A stretch of 64,000 nt of DNA from Pachypanchax playfairii. Its lineage: Eukaryota > Chordata > Actinopteri > Cyprinodontiformes > Aplocheilidae. A program made the position numbers and the translations under genes. Shown in pieces: positions 32,109 through 62,332 of the stretch; within the stretch, counting starts at the first letter, position 1, and each line of letters begins with the position of its first letter. The DNA lies in the NCBI GenBank assembly GCA_006937955.1, contig SSNP01000006.1:4745400-4809399 (forward strand), read 5' to 3'. The notes under the pieces were generated by a model that had not been told where the DNA came from, ran no database searches, and saw only the letters and a program-made list of their open reading frames with translations.

Positions 32109-35100
32109 CTACTTCAAATCCCCGGCGTCTCCCTGGATGGTCTTTTTGATGCGGAGCAACATGGTGGTCAACCACTGGTCCAGACGGGACACAGAATCAA
32201 ACTCCTTCACGGCCTCTGTGAACGCTTCGCTGTTCTGCTCCTCGTGCGCCTCAAGGAGTTTCTGGTTACAAAAAGTTACAAATTTGTTGTTTTATTAGAA
32301 GAAACTTATTCAGAAGAGCTGAATTGTGTGTTTAAAGTTTAAAAAATAAGAAATAAATTCACCTTCAGCAGTTTGAGCTCTCTTGAGTCTGAGAAGGCAG
32401 GAAACATCTCCTCGTACTTCTCTATGGCCAACTGAAATGTACAAGTTTGAGTATTAAAGGCACATTTAACTTCAAACACTTAACATTTAACGCCAAAGAC
32501 TGTGGAAGAGACATAACATCTGCGTTGTCCCAGAGACGGTGTCCTTGATAACTCTCTGCACACAACCACATACACACTGATTACATTCACATCCTCAAGA
32601 AAGTTCTCAACATGTCTCGTGAACATCCCCCCCCGCTGGAGGTTTTTATTGCTTATATCAAGCGCCCCCTCTTGATGGGGCACTGGGTGTAGGGAACCTT
32701 TTTTCTCCTCCCTCTGACCTCACGTGGTCTTATTCATCTTTTTTTTTCCTAACACACAGGCTGATGCGTGCTTATGTATATGTATGTATGTATTTGTATG
32801 TATTCTCCTGTGTGATCTTGCTGGCCTGATCGAAGTGCGCTGGGTATACCGGCAGCCTGGAGAGTGAAGGTCAAGCTGTTCTGTATCTCCAGTTGAATTT
32901 CCCTTCTGGGATAAATAAAGTATTTTTCATTCATTCATTCATTCATTCATATCTGCTTATAACAGCAACTCCCCACCCCACCCCACCCCCACCCCCAAAA
33001 AACCAAAACAAAACTAAAAACTTAGAAGCTTTAGCAGTTTGTTACTTTGGCATTGAGCTCATCCACTATGAAGTGACACAGTGAAGCTTTGAAGAAATAT
33101 TCTTTAGCGTTGTACTTCAGCAGAGGATTGTCCATAGTACTCATAGCAACCTGAAAGACATTAAAATAATCTATTTTTATTCATGAAGTTCCTTCATTTT
33201 TCAGAGATATTATTTTACAAACAACACAATAAGAAGAAAAGGTCATGTGCATCAAAGATGGTTTGTTTTCATCTTTGAACCAAGATCAAATAATTTGTCA
33301 TTTCATGTATATAATATTTGTGTAATTAAAGAAAGATATTTATTTTGTCGTCTTCCCTTCCAGTGAGGTGACGTAAGGCTGAGCCTGTCCAGGCCCTGTG
33401 GGGCCCTGAAGAGCTGGAGAGTGTCAGGATGTCTGGGTTTCTCTGTACAGTAATTTGGATCTAGTACTGCTGTCAGTGTTCCAGTTCAGATTCAAAGAAT
33501 CAGCAGAATTTTTAATGTTTTGATTCTGGATTTTTGTGAGATATTTCACAGCTTGAAGTAGGAGACCAAAATGTCACTGCAAGTTTCATTAAATAAATCA
33601 AACACTTCTTATAAACAATCATGGTAAATACATATATTCAAACCCTTTAATCATTCACTTCTAAAATCATTTTCAGTGTTTTAGCGTTTAAAATTAATAG
33701 TTTCAAATATTTTAGACTCTTTCACACGGGCTGTTTGAATATAAATATAAAGTTGCACCAACAAGCACCTGAATATGTTTATAAACTAAGAAATCCTCGA
33801 GTACCTGCTCGTAGATTTCGATGGCTTTCTGGTACTGCTCCAGCTGAGCGCTGTAGTGTCCGACCTTCAGAAGACATTTGTTAGCTGAGCTGAAACAAAC
33901 AAAAACACGTATTAGTTCATATGAGACTCACGTTTTTTTTGCTCGTCATCTGAAGGGAATTCTAATTACAGTTTTTGGATGATGTGAAAAACAAGACAGC
34001 ATTGCAGTGATGAATCTACGAGAGCATGAGTCAGCGTTATTTATTCATGACCTTATGACATTGTTGCAACTTTTCATGCAAAATACTGTTCTAGAGTTAA
34101 ATGTAACTCAATAAGAAATGAGCATCCTGGTCACAGAACCAACACTAAGCCACCAATCACCTTCTGAGTTGTCTGAGTGAGTTTTTGGTGTTTAAAGCAA
34201 AACCAAATAAATTTCCTAAACACACTGCACAAAAATAGAATATGTTTGAGAAGCACAAGCTATCCAACATGACTCATATTCTAACAGATTCCTTTTATAT
34301 AGTGCATGTAAATGTACCTGTTAGATTCTTCTCCTTTGTAATAATCTGCTGCCTGTTCATAGTGAGCAATGGCCTGAAGACAAACACACAAACAGGTGAG
34401 TTTATTAAGAAAAATCAGACCCTAATGATTCATTTAAAATCAATCTTTTTACCTTCTCAATATCCACCAGCTCCGACTCATAAATCTCTGCAATGGTGAT
34501 GTGATGTTTGGCTGCGATGGTAAACCGACCCTGGAGTTAACACACAGACACACGGTCTTATATTTAAAGGTAATATTCCACAGAGGGTTTAATTAGCTCA
34601 GAGATGACTTACCATGTCAGTGTAGATGTCAATGGCCTGGTTTAGACAGTTGATCGCCTCTGAAAGGAAACAAATTGAAAGATGAGCAGTGATGTTATAA
34701 AGACAAAAAAACTGGAAAGTAATGCTGTCTGTTGAGGCCCGCTGAGTCCTTCAAATGAAATTAACAGCATTTAATCTCAGTTTCCTCCCTCTGTGACCTC
34801 TAACCTGCTAAACCAGAGCCTTTTATTAAGATCATCACAAAGCAGGAGGAGAGCTCCTGGAACAAAACCCAGATATTTATCTTCCTCGAGCAACACAATG
34901 ACCCAATTTAAGACTCCAGTATTAACTGCCTCTGGATGCTGAAGGAAACTGTGATAAGCAGCAGCGCCAAAGTTTGAGAAATACAACAAGTCTGTTTGAA
35001 AGTCTCACCCCAACAGCATTGAAGCATAAGTTTAGATTTTAAAGAACCAATTGGATTATTAAAAAGAAAAATCAAAATGTCATTCAGCTTCAACTGTCCA

Positions 35101-38100
35101 GCAAAAACACGTAGCTGAACAAAAATGTTTGGCAAAAAGGGGCCATATAATTTAATGAAAACTGCATGGCTATGACTGTTCACACATGATAAGATTGTTT
35201 TGATCATAGCTCTGTGAAGCCTAAATATGGGATGTTTTTACCTGTAGGACAATCATCCCAAACACTGTTATTGTCCTGTCTTTTCCTTGTGTACCCAGAA
35301 TTTTAAGAAAACTGAGATGCTGGAATTAACAGACATAAAACGTGACCCTATGCGAATGGGAAATTATTCTTCCTATCATCTAGTCATCCTTTAATGCACG
35401 TGTCAAACTCCAGGCCTCGAGGGCCACTATCCTGCATGTTTTAGACGTTTCCCTGTTTCTACACACCTGATTCAGATCCTCTGCATTTCAAGAAGTCCTG
35501 CAGAAGCCTGTTAACAACTTGTTCATTTGAATCAGGTGTGTTGAAGCAGGGAAACATCTAAAACATGCAGGATAGGGGCCCTCGAGGCCTGGAGTTTGAC
35601 ACCACTGACCGGGCGCCGCCCTGTGGCCAAACTGAGCAATTGCACCAGTGATAAGATTTTCAAGAAAGATGTACAGTATCTACACTTGCTGTGTAATTTT
35701 TCCTAAATTACATCCAAATTTCACCGTGTTAAAAAAAAATTAATGGAGAAATTTATGTAATCCTTAAATCTAAAAATCTGTTTTACTGTGAAGGAAACTG
35801 GTTTAAGATGTTTTCGTTGATTGGATTGTTCAGCCTCCCCAGCAGAGGGCAACGTGGCACAAAAGCACATACTGTTGACCACCTTATTTAATGGCAGAAG
35901 AAGAACTGTAGCTACTTTTAGCTTTATGCTAACAAAAGGAAATCGTGCATTGAAGACACGTTTCGCCAACAATTGAGCGGCTTAAATTATATATGATAGC
36001 CCCGATGTTTTCTGAGGGCTTTTATTTTAGTCATGTTTTAATGTATTTTGTTTAAGTGTCGTCTCCTAGCCACCCAACATGCTAATTTTCGTTTGCATTA
36101 TGTTCAAAGATACGAGTTTCAAACTGCTTTTCTTTTTCTAAATTACATAAATCCATACATAATTATTTTTGTAATCAAATTTTCTGAGGTCAGGTTGGCA
36201 AAAGAGTTTTAAACTGAAAGTAAAAAAAAAATATATATATATATAGCTTTGATAATGAATGAGGGACAACTCTTCTTCTTATCATAGTCGTTTGTTGGTT
36301 AAACTGATCTGGCGCCCCCCTGCGGACATTCTGAGTTATTGCAACACTGAATACATGTTAAAATAGACGTGCAGAGTCTCCCCCTTGTGGCTCAATGTCA
36401 TAATTACATGTAACCATTAAAAACGGTGTGTTTTATACGTTTGAAATAAACTTGTTGTAAATACACAGCACATCAAAAAGTTGTCTCATGAAATGCATTC
36501 TAACAGATTATTTTATTCTGTGAAATATAAAAAAACTCAGAGGCTGAAATAATTTAAAATAAATGCATAAAATGTGATCTGTGGAAAGGGAAACTCTTCT
36601 TCTCATCTAGTTGTCTCTTTGTAAAACTGATCTGGCGCCGCCTTGTGGACAATCTGAGTAATTCTAACTCAATAGATTTTAAACATAGAGGCGCAGTGTC
36701 TCCCCCTTGTGGCTCAATGCAATAATTACACTTTATCATGGAAAATCCGTTTCATGCTTTTGATGGAAACATTTGTTAATACAAATCTATGTTACAATAA
36801 CAGAATTGTTTTTTTATTTCATTTAATTCATTCTAGTTGATTATTTATTCTGTTTTTTTTTTAATATATCTGTACTTGCTGTGATATGTTTCCTAAATTG
36901 CATCTAAATTTCACTGTTAAAAAAATTTAATGGAGGAAATTTATGTAATCTTTAAATCTAAAAATCTGCTTTACTATGATAGAAATTAATTATTTTAACT
37001 TGCATTTTTTTAGCCTGCATTTTTAACTGGTTTAAGATGTTTTCATTGTTTGGATGTAACTGTTCAGCCTTTCCAGCAGAGGGCAACGAGGCACAAAAGC
37101 ACATACTGTTGACCACCTTATTTAATGGCAGAAGAAGAACTTTAGCCACTTTTAGCTTTATGCTAACAAAAGAAAATCGTGCATTTAAAACACGTTTCGC
37201 CAACAATTGAGCGGCTTAAATTATATATGATAGCCCCGATGTTTTCTTAGAGCAGTTATTTTAGTCATGTTTTAATGTATTTTGTATAAGTGTCGTCTCC
37301 TACCCACCTAACATGCTAATTTTCGTTTGCATTATGTTCAAAGATACGCGTTTCAAATTTTTCTTTTTGCTAAATAACATAAAATTACATAAATCCATAC
37401 GTAATTAATTTTGTAAAACAAAAGCAGTGTTGCTTAGTCTGTTGCTAACTGACTTTTTAGACAGATGCTACTCGTGGCTAGCGTCATGCTAAATTGGGCC
37501 AAGCTTGTTTGCTCGTATGCNNNNNNNNNNNNNNNNNNNNNNNNNNNNNNNNNNNNNNNNNNNNNNNNNNNNNNNNNNNNNNNNNNNNNNNNNNNNNNNN
37601 NNNNNNTGAAATATGCATGGAGGTAGTGCTCAAACTTTAATCCTTTAATTTGCGGATTTTCTGAGTTCAGGTTGGCAAAAGAGTTTTAAACAGAAAGTTT
37701 GAAAACATATATTTAGCTTGGATAATGAATGAGGGACAACTCTTCTTCTTATCATAGTCGTTTCTTAGTAAAACTGATCTGGCGCCGCCCTGTGGACATT
37801 CTGAGTTATTGCAACACAGAAATACATGTTAAAATAGACGTGCAGAGTCTCCCCCTTGTGGCTCAATGTCATAACGTAACTATTAAAAACGGTGTGTTTT
37901 ATACGTTTGAAATAAACTTGTTGTTATCTCATGAAATGCATTCTAACAGATTATTTTATTCTGTGAAATATAAAAAAACTCAGAGGCTGAAATAATTTAA
38001 AATAAATGCATAAAATGTGATCTGTGGAAAGGGAAACTCTTCTTCTCATCTAGTTGTCTCTTTGTAAAACTGATCTGGCGCCGCCTTGTGGACAATCTGA

Positions 38101-41100
38101 GTAATTCTAACTCAATAGATTTTAAACATAGAGGCGCAGCGTCTCCCCCTTGTGGCTCAATGCAATAATTACACTTTATCATGGAAAATCCGTTTCATGC
38201 TTTTGATAGAAACATTTGTTAATACAAATCTATGTTACAATAACAGAATTGTTTTTTTATTTCATTTAATTCATTCTAGTTGATTATTTATTCTGTTTTT
38301 TTTAATATATCTATACTTGCTGTGATATGTTTCCTAAATTGCATCTATATCAATAATTACACTTTATCATGGAAAATCCGTTTCATGCTTTTGATAGAAA
38401 CATTTGTTAATACAAATCTATGTTACAATAACAGAATTGTTTTTTTATTTCATTTAATTCATTCTAGTTGATTATTTATTCTGTTTTTTTTAATATATCT
38501 ATACTTGCTGTGATATGTTTCCTAAATTGCATCTATATCAATAATTACACTTTATCATGGAAAATCCGTTTCATGCTTTTGATAGAAACATTTGTTAATA
38601 CAAATCTATGTTACAATAACAGAATTGTTTTTTTATTTCATTTAATTCATTCTAGTTGATTATTTATTCTGTTTTTTTTTAATATATCTGTACTTGCTGT
38701 GATATGTTTCCTAAATTGCATCTAAATTTCACTGTTAAAAAAATTTAATGGAGGAAATTTATGTAATCTTTAAATCTAAAAATCTGCTTTACTATGATAG
38801 AAATTAATTATTTTAACTTGCATTTTTTTAGCCTCCATTTTTAACTGGTTTAAGATGTTTTCATTGTTTGGATGTAACTGTTCAAATTTTCCAGCAGAGG
38901 GCAACGAGGCACAAAAGCACATACTGTTGACCACCTTATTTAATGGCAGAAGAAGAACTTTAGCCACTTTTAGCTTTATGCTAACAAAAGAAAATCGTGC
39001 ATTTAAGACACGTTTCGCCAACAATTGAGCGGCTTAAATTATATATGATAGCCCCGGTGTTTTCTTAGAGCAGTTATTTTAGTCATGCTTTAATGTATTT
39101 TGTAGAAGTGTCGTCTCCTACCCACCTAACATGCTAATTTTCGTTTGCATTATGTTCAAAGATACGCGTTTCAAACTGCTTTTCTTTTGCTAAATAACAT
39201 CAAATTACATAAATCCATACGTAATTATTTTTGTAAAACAAAAGCAGAGTTGCTTCGTCTGTTGCTGAGTTTTTAGACAGATGCTACTCGTGGCTAGCGT
39301 CATGCTAACTTGGGCCAAGCTTGTTTGCTCGTATGCCGTTTGTATCTATGAAATATGCATGGAGGTAGTGCTCAAACTTTAATCCTTTAATTTGCGGATT
39401 TTCTGAGTTCAGGTTGGCAAAAGAGTTTTAAACTGAAAGTTTGAAAAAAAATATTTAGCTTGGATAATGAATGAGGGACAACTCTTCTTCTTATCATAGT
39501 CGTTTCTTAGTAAAACTGATCTGGCGCCGCCCTGCGGACATTCTGAGTTATTGCAACACAGAAATACATGTTAAAATAGACGTGCAGAGTCTCCCCCTTG
39601 TGGCTCAATGTCATAATTACATGTAACCATTAAAAACGGTGTGTTTTATACGTTTGAAATAAACTTGTTGTAAATACAAAGCACTTCAAAAAGTTATCTC
39701 ATGAAATGCATTCTAACAGATTATTTTATTCTGTGAAATATAAAAAAAACTCAGAGGCTGAAATTATTTAAAATAACTGCATAAAATGTGATCTGTGCAA
39801 AGGGAAACTCTTCTTCGCATCTAGTTGTCCCTTTGTAAAACTGATCTGGCGCCGCCTCGTGGACAATCTGAGTAATTCTAACTCTGAATAGATTTTAAAC
39901 ATAGAGGCGCAGTGTCTCCCTCTTGTGGCTCAATGCAATAATTACAAAAATCTATTAAAATGGTCTGTACTTCTGCAATAAACACAGTGTAAATAAAAAG
40001 CAATTTTTAAAGAAAAATAATTACTTTTATCTCATGAAATGCATTCTAGCAGATTCTTTTATTCTTTTAAATATTACAAAAACTGAGATGCTGGAATTAA
40101 TAGATGTAAAATGTGACCTATGCAAGGGGAAACTCTTCTTGTCATCACTAGACTAGATTTTAAACATAGACAGGCAGTGTCTCCCCCTTGTGGCTCATTG
40201 CAATAATTACACATAACTATTACTCTGGAAACTGGAAGTGTCATCTCTCTATTTTTGGACATTTCACATATATCAGATTTGAACGAACTACTCCTTATAC
40301 TTTGATGGATCACCATCAAAAGCATTAGGGATCAATGTATGGTAAAAGATTTCCTTTATCTTTAAAAATGCAGGCACGGCCTTCACATTTAAAAGGAACT
40401 CGTACATGATTCATCAGATCTGATCCAAATCTGATATACTTGATCATGACCTCAACAAGTCTACATGTCAATAATGCACCATTATTTAGGGCCCGCCCAT
40501 TAATTTCAGGAAGTCTCTTGTTTTACTCATGGATATTATTCTCTGCTAAGACCAGAGAAGCTGAAACTTTGTCAGATCACAGATAACGTATTAATTTAAC
40601 AAGATTAAAAACTATCATTATAAAAAAAAGATGTGTTCATGGAAGCACAGGGAATTTTGATGACTTCTTAGTGTTTGGTTTGCTAGAGCTGAAAACAAGC
40701 ATGCAAACAAACAAGGGAAGATGTGATGAGACAGAGCTGCTGTGTATTTGATGCTGTGTGTTTGTGAGACAGCAGCTCACCCTGAGGGTCGGCCTTCTTG
40801 TAAGCGTTGCCGGCGTCGACAAAGCTGGTGGCAGAGTCGAGTTTGTTCTGAAGCTGCATGTGGAGCCTTGCAGCCTGACAGAACGCGTTACCCGCAGCTG
40901 AAAAACACACCGTTTTAATGAAAATGACACACTCAAAAGGCAGCTGACAAAAATCTTAGAATAAATAAATCATATCGCTCAATGTTCCTTTTTAAGATCA
41001 AACAGCTACATTCTGCCCATGATGAGCTATTAATGGCATCAGCTTGATCTGGAGCACATGCTGGTCTCTACAGATATGAAAAGCTCATTTATTTATTCTT

Positions 41101-42447
41101 TAATTTGCTGCAAACAGCAGAGTCTCTGCAGGCTGTTGAGTAATTCATTATTGGTTTAAGGTTGAAGAGAAAAAGCATTCAGTTAAATGTGTGGGTGCTT
41201 GTGTGGGAGTTTGCATGTGATGTGTGCACGTCACTCACCACTCCAGTTCTTTGCCATCTTAAACATGTTGGCTGCTCGTGCGTACATTTCACAAGCATCC
41301 TCCACCTTATGGTTCCCCCTGCAACACAAACATGAAGTCGAAAAAATCAAATGTCTAATTTCTCTCGACTCATTAAGGTCAAAGCTGAAACTGAAAGCTG
41401 AGGGACGAGACTGCAGAGGGCAGATCAGGAGAACAACATCCTGCAGCTGAAACTCTTTACAAATCAGACATTTTACCAACAACAACAAGAAAAAATAGCA
41501 AAAACATGTAAACATCGTTGTACATGGTGCAAGGAACTGGTTTCACATCTAAACGGAAAGAAACAATCAACCTTCAACTTTATATCTGCTTGTCTCCAGA
41601 TGCAGGTCATCATGTGAGAGGCGGGGTTACACCACAGACAGGTCGACAGTCAATCACAGGTCTACAAAAACAAACCTTTTTATATTTTCAGTAGCTGCAG
41701 ACAGAAAAAAAAACTTATGTTTTAACTTATTAATATTAAAAATATATGAAAGTATTATCGGTAATATTAAAAGTAAAACCGTAATGGAAAATGTCTGAAA
41801 TATATAAAATATTAATAACAGACAGGATATTTGTCTTGTCAATGATAAAATATTTTCTAAACTTCAAAAATAAGAATTTTAGCTCCCTTATCATGCAACC
41901 AGTTGCCTGTTTGTCCCCTTTAATGATTAATGTGAAAGTCTGTGAGGCCATCTGTGTGTGTGTGTGTGTCGGGTGGGGGGGGGTTAGCTCTTATATCTTT
42001 ATAACTGCTTGGTGGAATCCCAGATCTATAACGGATCTAAACTCAGAGCAGAAGCTCATCAAATAAACATGATGGTGCTCAGATGGGAAACCCAGATGTG
42101 ACCCAGTTCGATTTCAAACTTTTCCGACACAGTAGAACGTTCATGAATTGTCATGAGAAAAGCTTAAAGTGGATTTACAGCAGGATAATTTGGGAAGCAG
42201 TTTGTTAAAGGTTTGAATCTAAACTTCGACATATGAGCATCAAAACAAACAAATTACACTTTTAAATAAATAGCCAACCAAATCATTAGAAAGTGGTCCA
42301 AATGCATTAAATAGATGTTAATCCAGCTCTGAGAACACATAAAGCATCAAGAGTTTTCAAAGAGCAGTTAATCAATGATCAGTCAGAAAATGTACGATTT
42401 AATCCACCTAATGACCTCATGTAAAATTCATATTCTTTGTTTCCTCC

Positions 42448-42481
<34 letters not shown>

Positions 42482-42952
42482 ACTCACCCCGCCCCTCCGC
42501 AGCCTCAACCCCGCATCACGCTCCATCCGAACCGCAGGTTCAAACCCGTCTGAGTTTCAGGCCTCAGAATCTGTGATGACACCTCCTGTTTGAGTCATGT
42601 AGCTAAAGTTACCGTCTCCTGCAGTGATGTGCACAATCATTTATGCACCAATCGAGATGATGAAAACCGAATCTGACCAACGCAGGATTCGATCTGAGCT
42701 TCAAACCCGCTTCTGATGTTTGATATTGATTCGTTGTTCTGATTTATTCACTAAGAAAACAGACACGGTAGAGAGTGAGGGGCCCTGCGTGCAGAAAGCC
42801 CTCCCCCAGATCAAAATGAGCGACACTGGTAAACAGAAAGATCGCGTCCTTTACCCGAACATCCCTCCGAGGAACGATCCGGATGCTTTGACCTTCTTGT
42901 CAGCTTCAGCCATCAGCTGCATGGCCTCCTTCTCTTTGCCGGAGTTGTCCAT
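32109..42952 (-). CDS. napb: Beta-SNAP (NSF attachment protein beta), 10 exons
   Basis: Exons in transcript order: 42855-42952, 41239-41318, 40781-40897, 34613-34659, 34453-34530, 34318-34373, 33805-33889, 33046-33150, 32363-32431 and 32109-32261. Phases agree and give 295 residues (human NAPB about 298). It starts [21 protein letters not shown]-like helical hairpins follow ([102 protein letters not shown]). The C-terminal leucines that stimulate NSF are present ([19 protein letters not shown]). LHMQLQ and [19 protein letters not shown] favour beta over alpha SNAP. It binds SNARE bundles and recruits NSF for disassembly, chiefly in neurons. Intron 3 (34660-40780) is swollen by duplicated repeats, a MITE and an assembly gap. 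The start exon sits in a GC-richer patch. Confidence 0.93.
32600..32955 (+). mobile_element. Retroelement 3' end with (ATTC)n tail
   Basis: The sequence ends TTTCCCTTCTGGGATAAATA then AAGTATTTTTCATTC and an ATTC run (32929-32952), typical of non-LTR/SINE tails in teleosts. The upstream part (GCGCCCCCTCTTGATGGGGC onward) probably belongs to it, but the 5' border is unclear. It is intronic in napb. Confidence 0.45.
35401..35601. mobile_element. Foldback MITE, copy 2
   Basis: It is closely similar over its length to the 25446 copy, with the same inverted arms (TGTCAAACTCCAGGCCTCGA versus TCGAGGCCTGGAGTTTGACA). It lies in napb intron 3 just before the duplicated block. Confidence 0.8.
37521..37606. 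other. Assembly gap (86 Ns)
   Basis: A run of N falls inside repeat unit 2. Unit 3 is continuous over the equivalent place, with only 12 bases (CGTTTGTATCTA) between the two flanks. Confidence 1.
38163..38700. repeat. 188-bp tandem repeat, nearly three copies
   Basis: CAATAATTACACTTTATCATGG recurs at 38163, 38351 and 38539, a period of exactly 188 bp, with almost no differences. The third copy is partial and runs into unit 3 of the larger block. A single copy of the same segment is in unit 1 near 36720. Confidence 0.95.
42451..42481 (+). repeat. Poly-C tract (31 C)
   Basis: An uninterrupted C run lies in napb intron 1, about 370 bp from the start exon. It is a G run on the napb sense strand. 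Confidence 0.95.
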
Positions 42953-43493
42953 GATGAGCTGAAAACAGGCCGAAGTGCCGCAGTGGACGAAGAGGAGGAG
43001 GATAACCGATGGGGGGGATGAAGACGTCTCTGCTGGTGCTGATGCTGAGGATGACGCTCTTCTTCGACGGCGCGTGGTGTTTACGACTCCATGCCGCCAT
43101 CTGCTGGAAGACATCAGCCAGTGAAGAGCTTTCTGCAGACCCTCACCTGGACAGTTCTGTCTGAACCCTCCAACACACTGAACAGGTGGACAAGTCATTC
43201 TGATACACTGAGACACATTTTGTGTTTTCTTTAAAACTGTTTATCGTTTTAAGAACCAGTTTTTGTTACATAGTTACCTCCAAATCACTGTAGTCATTGT
43301 TTTATTTCAGATATTATGGCTTTAATGTTCATCTTTGTTTTGTTCTTTTGTGTCTATAGTCCATCTATTCATCACATTTCTGGTCTGATTTTGGTTGTTT
43401 CCTCTGTTCATGGTCAGTTCCAGCTGTTTGGACTGATACACGCTATTTATGCATATCACGTTATGAATATTTTAAGATTTTGTAACATATTGG

Positions 43494-43900
43494 GGCTGCA
43501 CGGTGGTGCAGATTTAATTTAATTTAATTTAGGAGGATAAACCCCTTGAGATGTGCCATCTTGTTTTCAAGAGGGTCCTCAATCTCAATCTTATCAGATG
43601 TTGCCTTGTAGCAATGTGGTCCTGGGTTTGAATCCGGGCTGGGATCTTTCTACATGGACTTCACATGTTCTCCATGTGCATGTTTAGGTTTTCTCCAGAG
43701 ACTCCAGCTTTATCACACAGACCAAAAATATGCTTGAGGTTATTTAACAATTCTAAACTGTCCCTAGATGTGTGTGAGACTGGTTCTGTCTATATGTGGC
43801 CCTGTGATAGACTGGTGACCTGTCCAGGTGTAGCCCCGCCTCTCACCCAGTGAGATAGAAACCAGCTTCATGTGACCCTGAACAGGAATGACTGACTGTT
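43494..43900 (+). mobile_element. SINE-like repeat with a nested insertion
   Basis: It begins GGGGCTGCACGGTGGTGCAG, and after about 90 bp resumes ATGTTGCCTTGTAGCAATGT, GGGTTTGAATCCGGGCTGGG, CATGTTCTCCATGTGCATG and TGATAGACTGGTGACCTGTC, ending CACCCAGTGAGATAG. The interruption (about 43510-43600) starts with ATTTA repeats and contains GGATAAACCCCTTGAGATG and TTTTCAAGAGGGTCCT. From memory these come from a different teleost repeat. The block lies between napb and plcb1. Confidence 0.65.
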
Positions 43901-44984
43901 CTGATCAATCATCCTAATAAATAAATATCGACCCATTTTTAGATCAAATAATTTAATATGTTTGTGTTCAAATAGCATTCAATAAAACAAACAATTCAAC
44001 TGGTGGAGAAATTTAAGACAAAGAAGCATGCTCAGTTTACCTGCTAAAGCAGAGCTGCATTCAACACTGTGTTTTCCAGGAGCATCTCAGCTGATCTGAA
44101 CACTTCATCATCTTCATCAGCTTTTGTTTAAAAACACTCCTGAAAAAAAAATGTTTGTGATCTGCAGCCAGGCTTTAGATTTATAAATCCAAAGGACAAA
44201 AATAAAACATGGAAGATGTTGCAGAATCATTTGGTTCACAGTACAAAGAACACGATCTATAAATTTGACATATTTACAACAAAGAAAAACCCTTAAACTG
44301 TTTAAAAAGTTTGTTCTTGTTTGCTAATTATCCTGAAATAACACTGAATAATAAATCCATCGTTAAAATGTTGATTATGTGTGAGTTTCACATTAAAATA
44401 GGTCATGCAGTGACAGCAAACTTTCAGGATCCTTCATATTGAACAAACAGTCATCTGAGGGAATTTAGGAATTCTTACTGTCTCTTCAAAATATTGTAAT
44501 AAACAACATTTCATCCTAATTTCTTCAGAACAACTTCTTTTCCCACTTTAGACATTATAGAAGTCCATAAAGTCACTTTCAGTAACTTACCAAAAATCCT
44601 CCAAATCTCAGTACAAAAGGTTTTATTAGACCCTGTGTCGGAATTTCAGTTTAAAAAGATTCTTAAAATCAAGTGAAAACAGACAGAACGCAGTTTGATT
44701 TAGGTGAAAAAGTTTTCAACAGCCCAGAAGGAAAAATGTAGAATTTACCAACATCAAATCAAAAGTATATGTTTTATAGATTCTGCTAATATTTGAGCAT
44801 CATTTTCATCCTCAGGTTGCACCCAGGAGAGTGAAATCTGGGTCTGATTCTGGGTTTAAATTCTAGTTTTCTGCACTTGGTAGAAAAATATGGGAAGAAA
44901 AAAAGTGCTTCAGATGGTGCAAGAAAATACTGAAAAAGGTCTTTGAATAATGATTATTAAACATGATTAGAACTGATTTTATGG

Positions 44985-45162
<178 letters not shown>

Positions 45163-45345
45163 CATGCAGTACAGAAGAATAACTGAATAAATGCTCATAA
45201 ACAGTTGACATGCTTAAAATACACCTTAAAAAACTTTCTTCAGTATTTTCTGATAAAAAGAGAAATAACAGTCTTCATAATCTGGTTTAATCCCTCCCCC
45301 ACCAGTAATCCTTCCAGTCATCATTCTTCTGTATATTTTAATTCC

Positions 45346-62332
<16,987 letters not shown>

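Larger units (their letters stand above)
35640..40210. repeat. Large tandem duplicated block in napb intron 3 (three related units)
   Basis: Three related units start near 35671, 36863 and 38686. Shared landmarks in order: CAGCAGAGGGCAACG (35840, 37073, 38892), GGCGCC...GTGGACA or GCGGACA words (36311, 36633, 37781, 38076, 39523, 39849) and CCCCCTTGTGGCTCA words. Unit 1 lacks a segment of roughly 200 bp present in units 2 and 3. Short ORFs recurring in each unit are copies of repeat sequence and are not genes. Confidence 0.85.

Noticed and set aside
36554..38182. Near-identical 61-codon minus-strand ORFs
   Set aside because: They are copies of the same repeat unit, explained by the tandem block in napb intron 3.
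38280..38659. Two identical 63-codon ORFs
   Set aside because: They repeat because of the 188-bp tandem duplication and have no homology or context.
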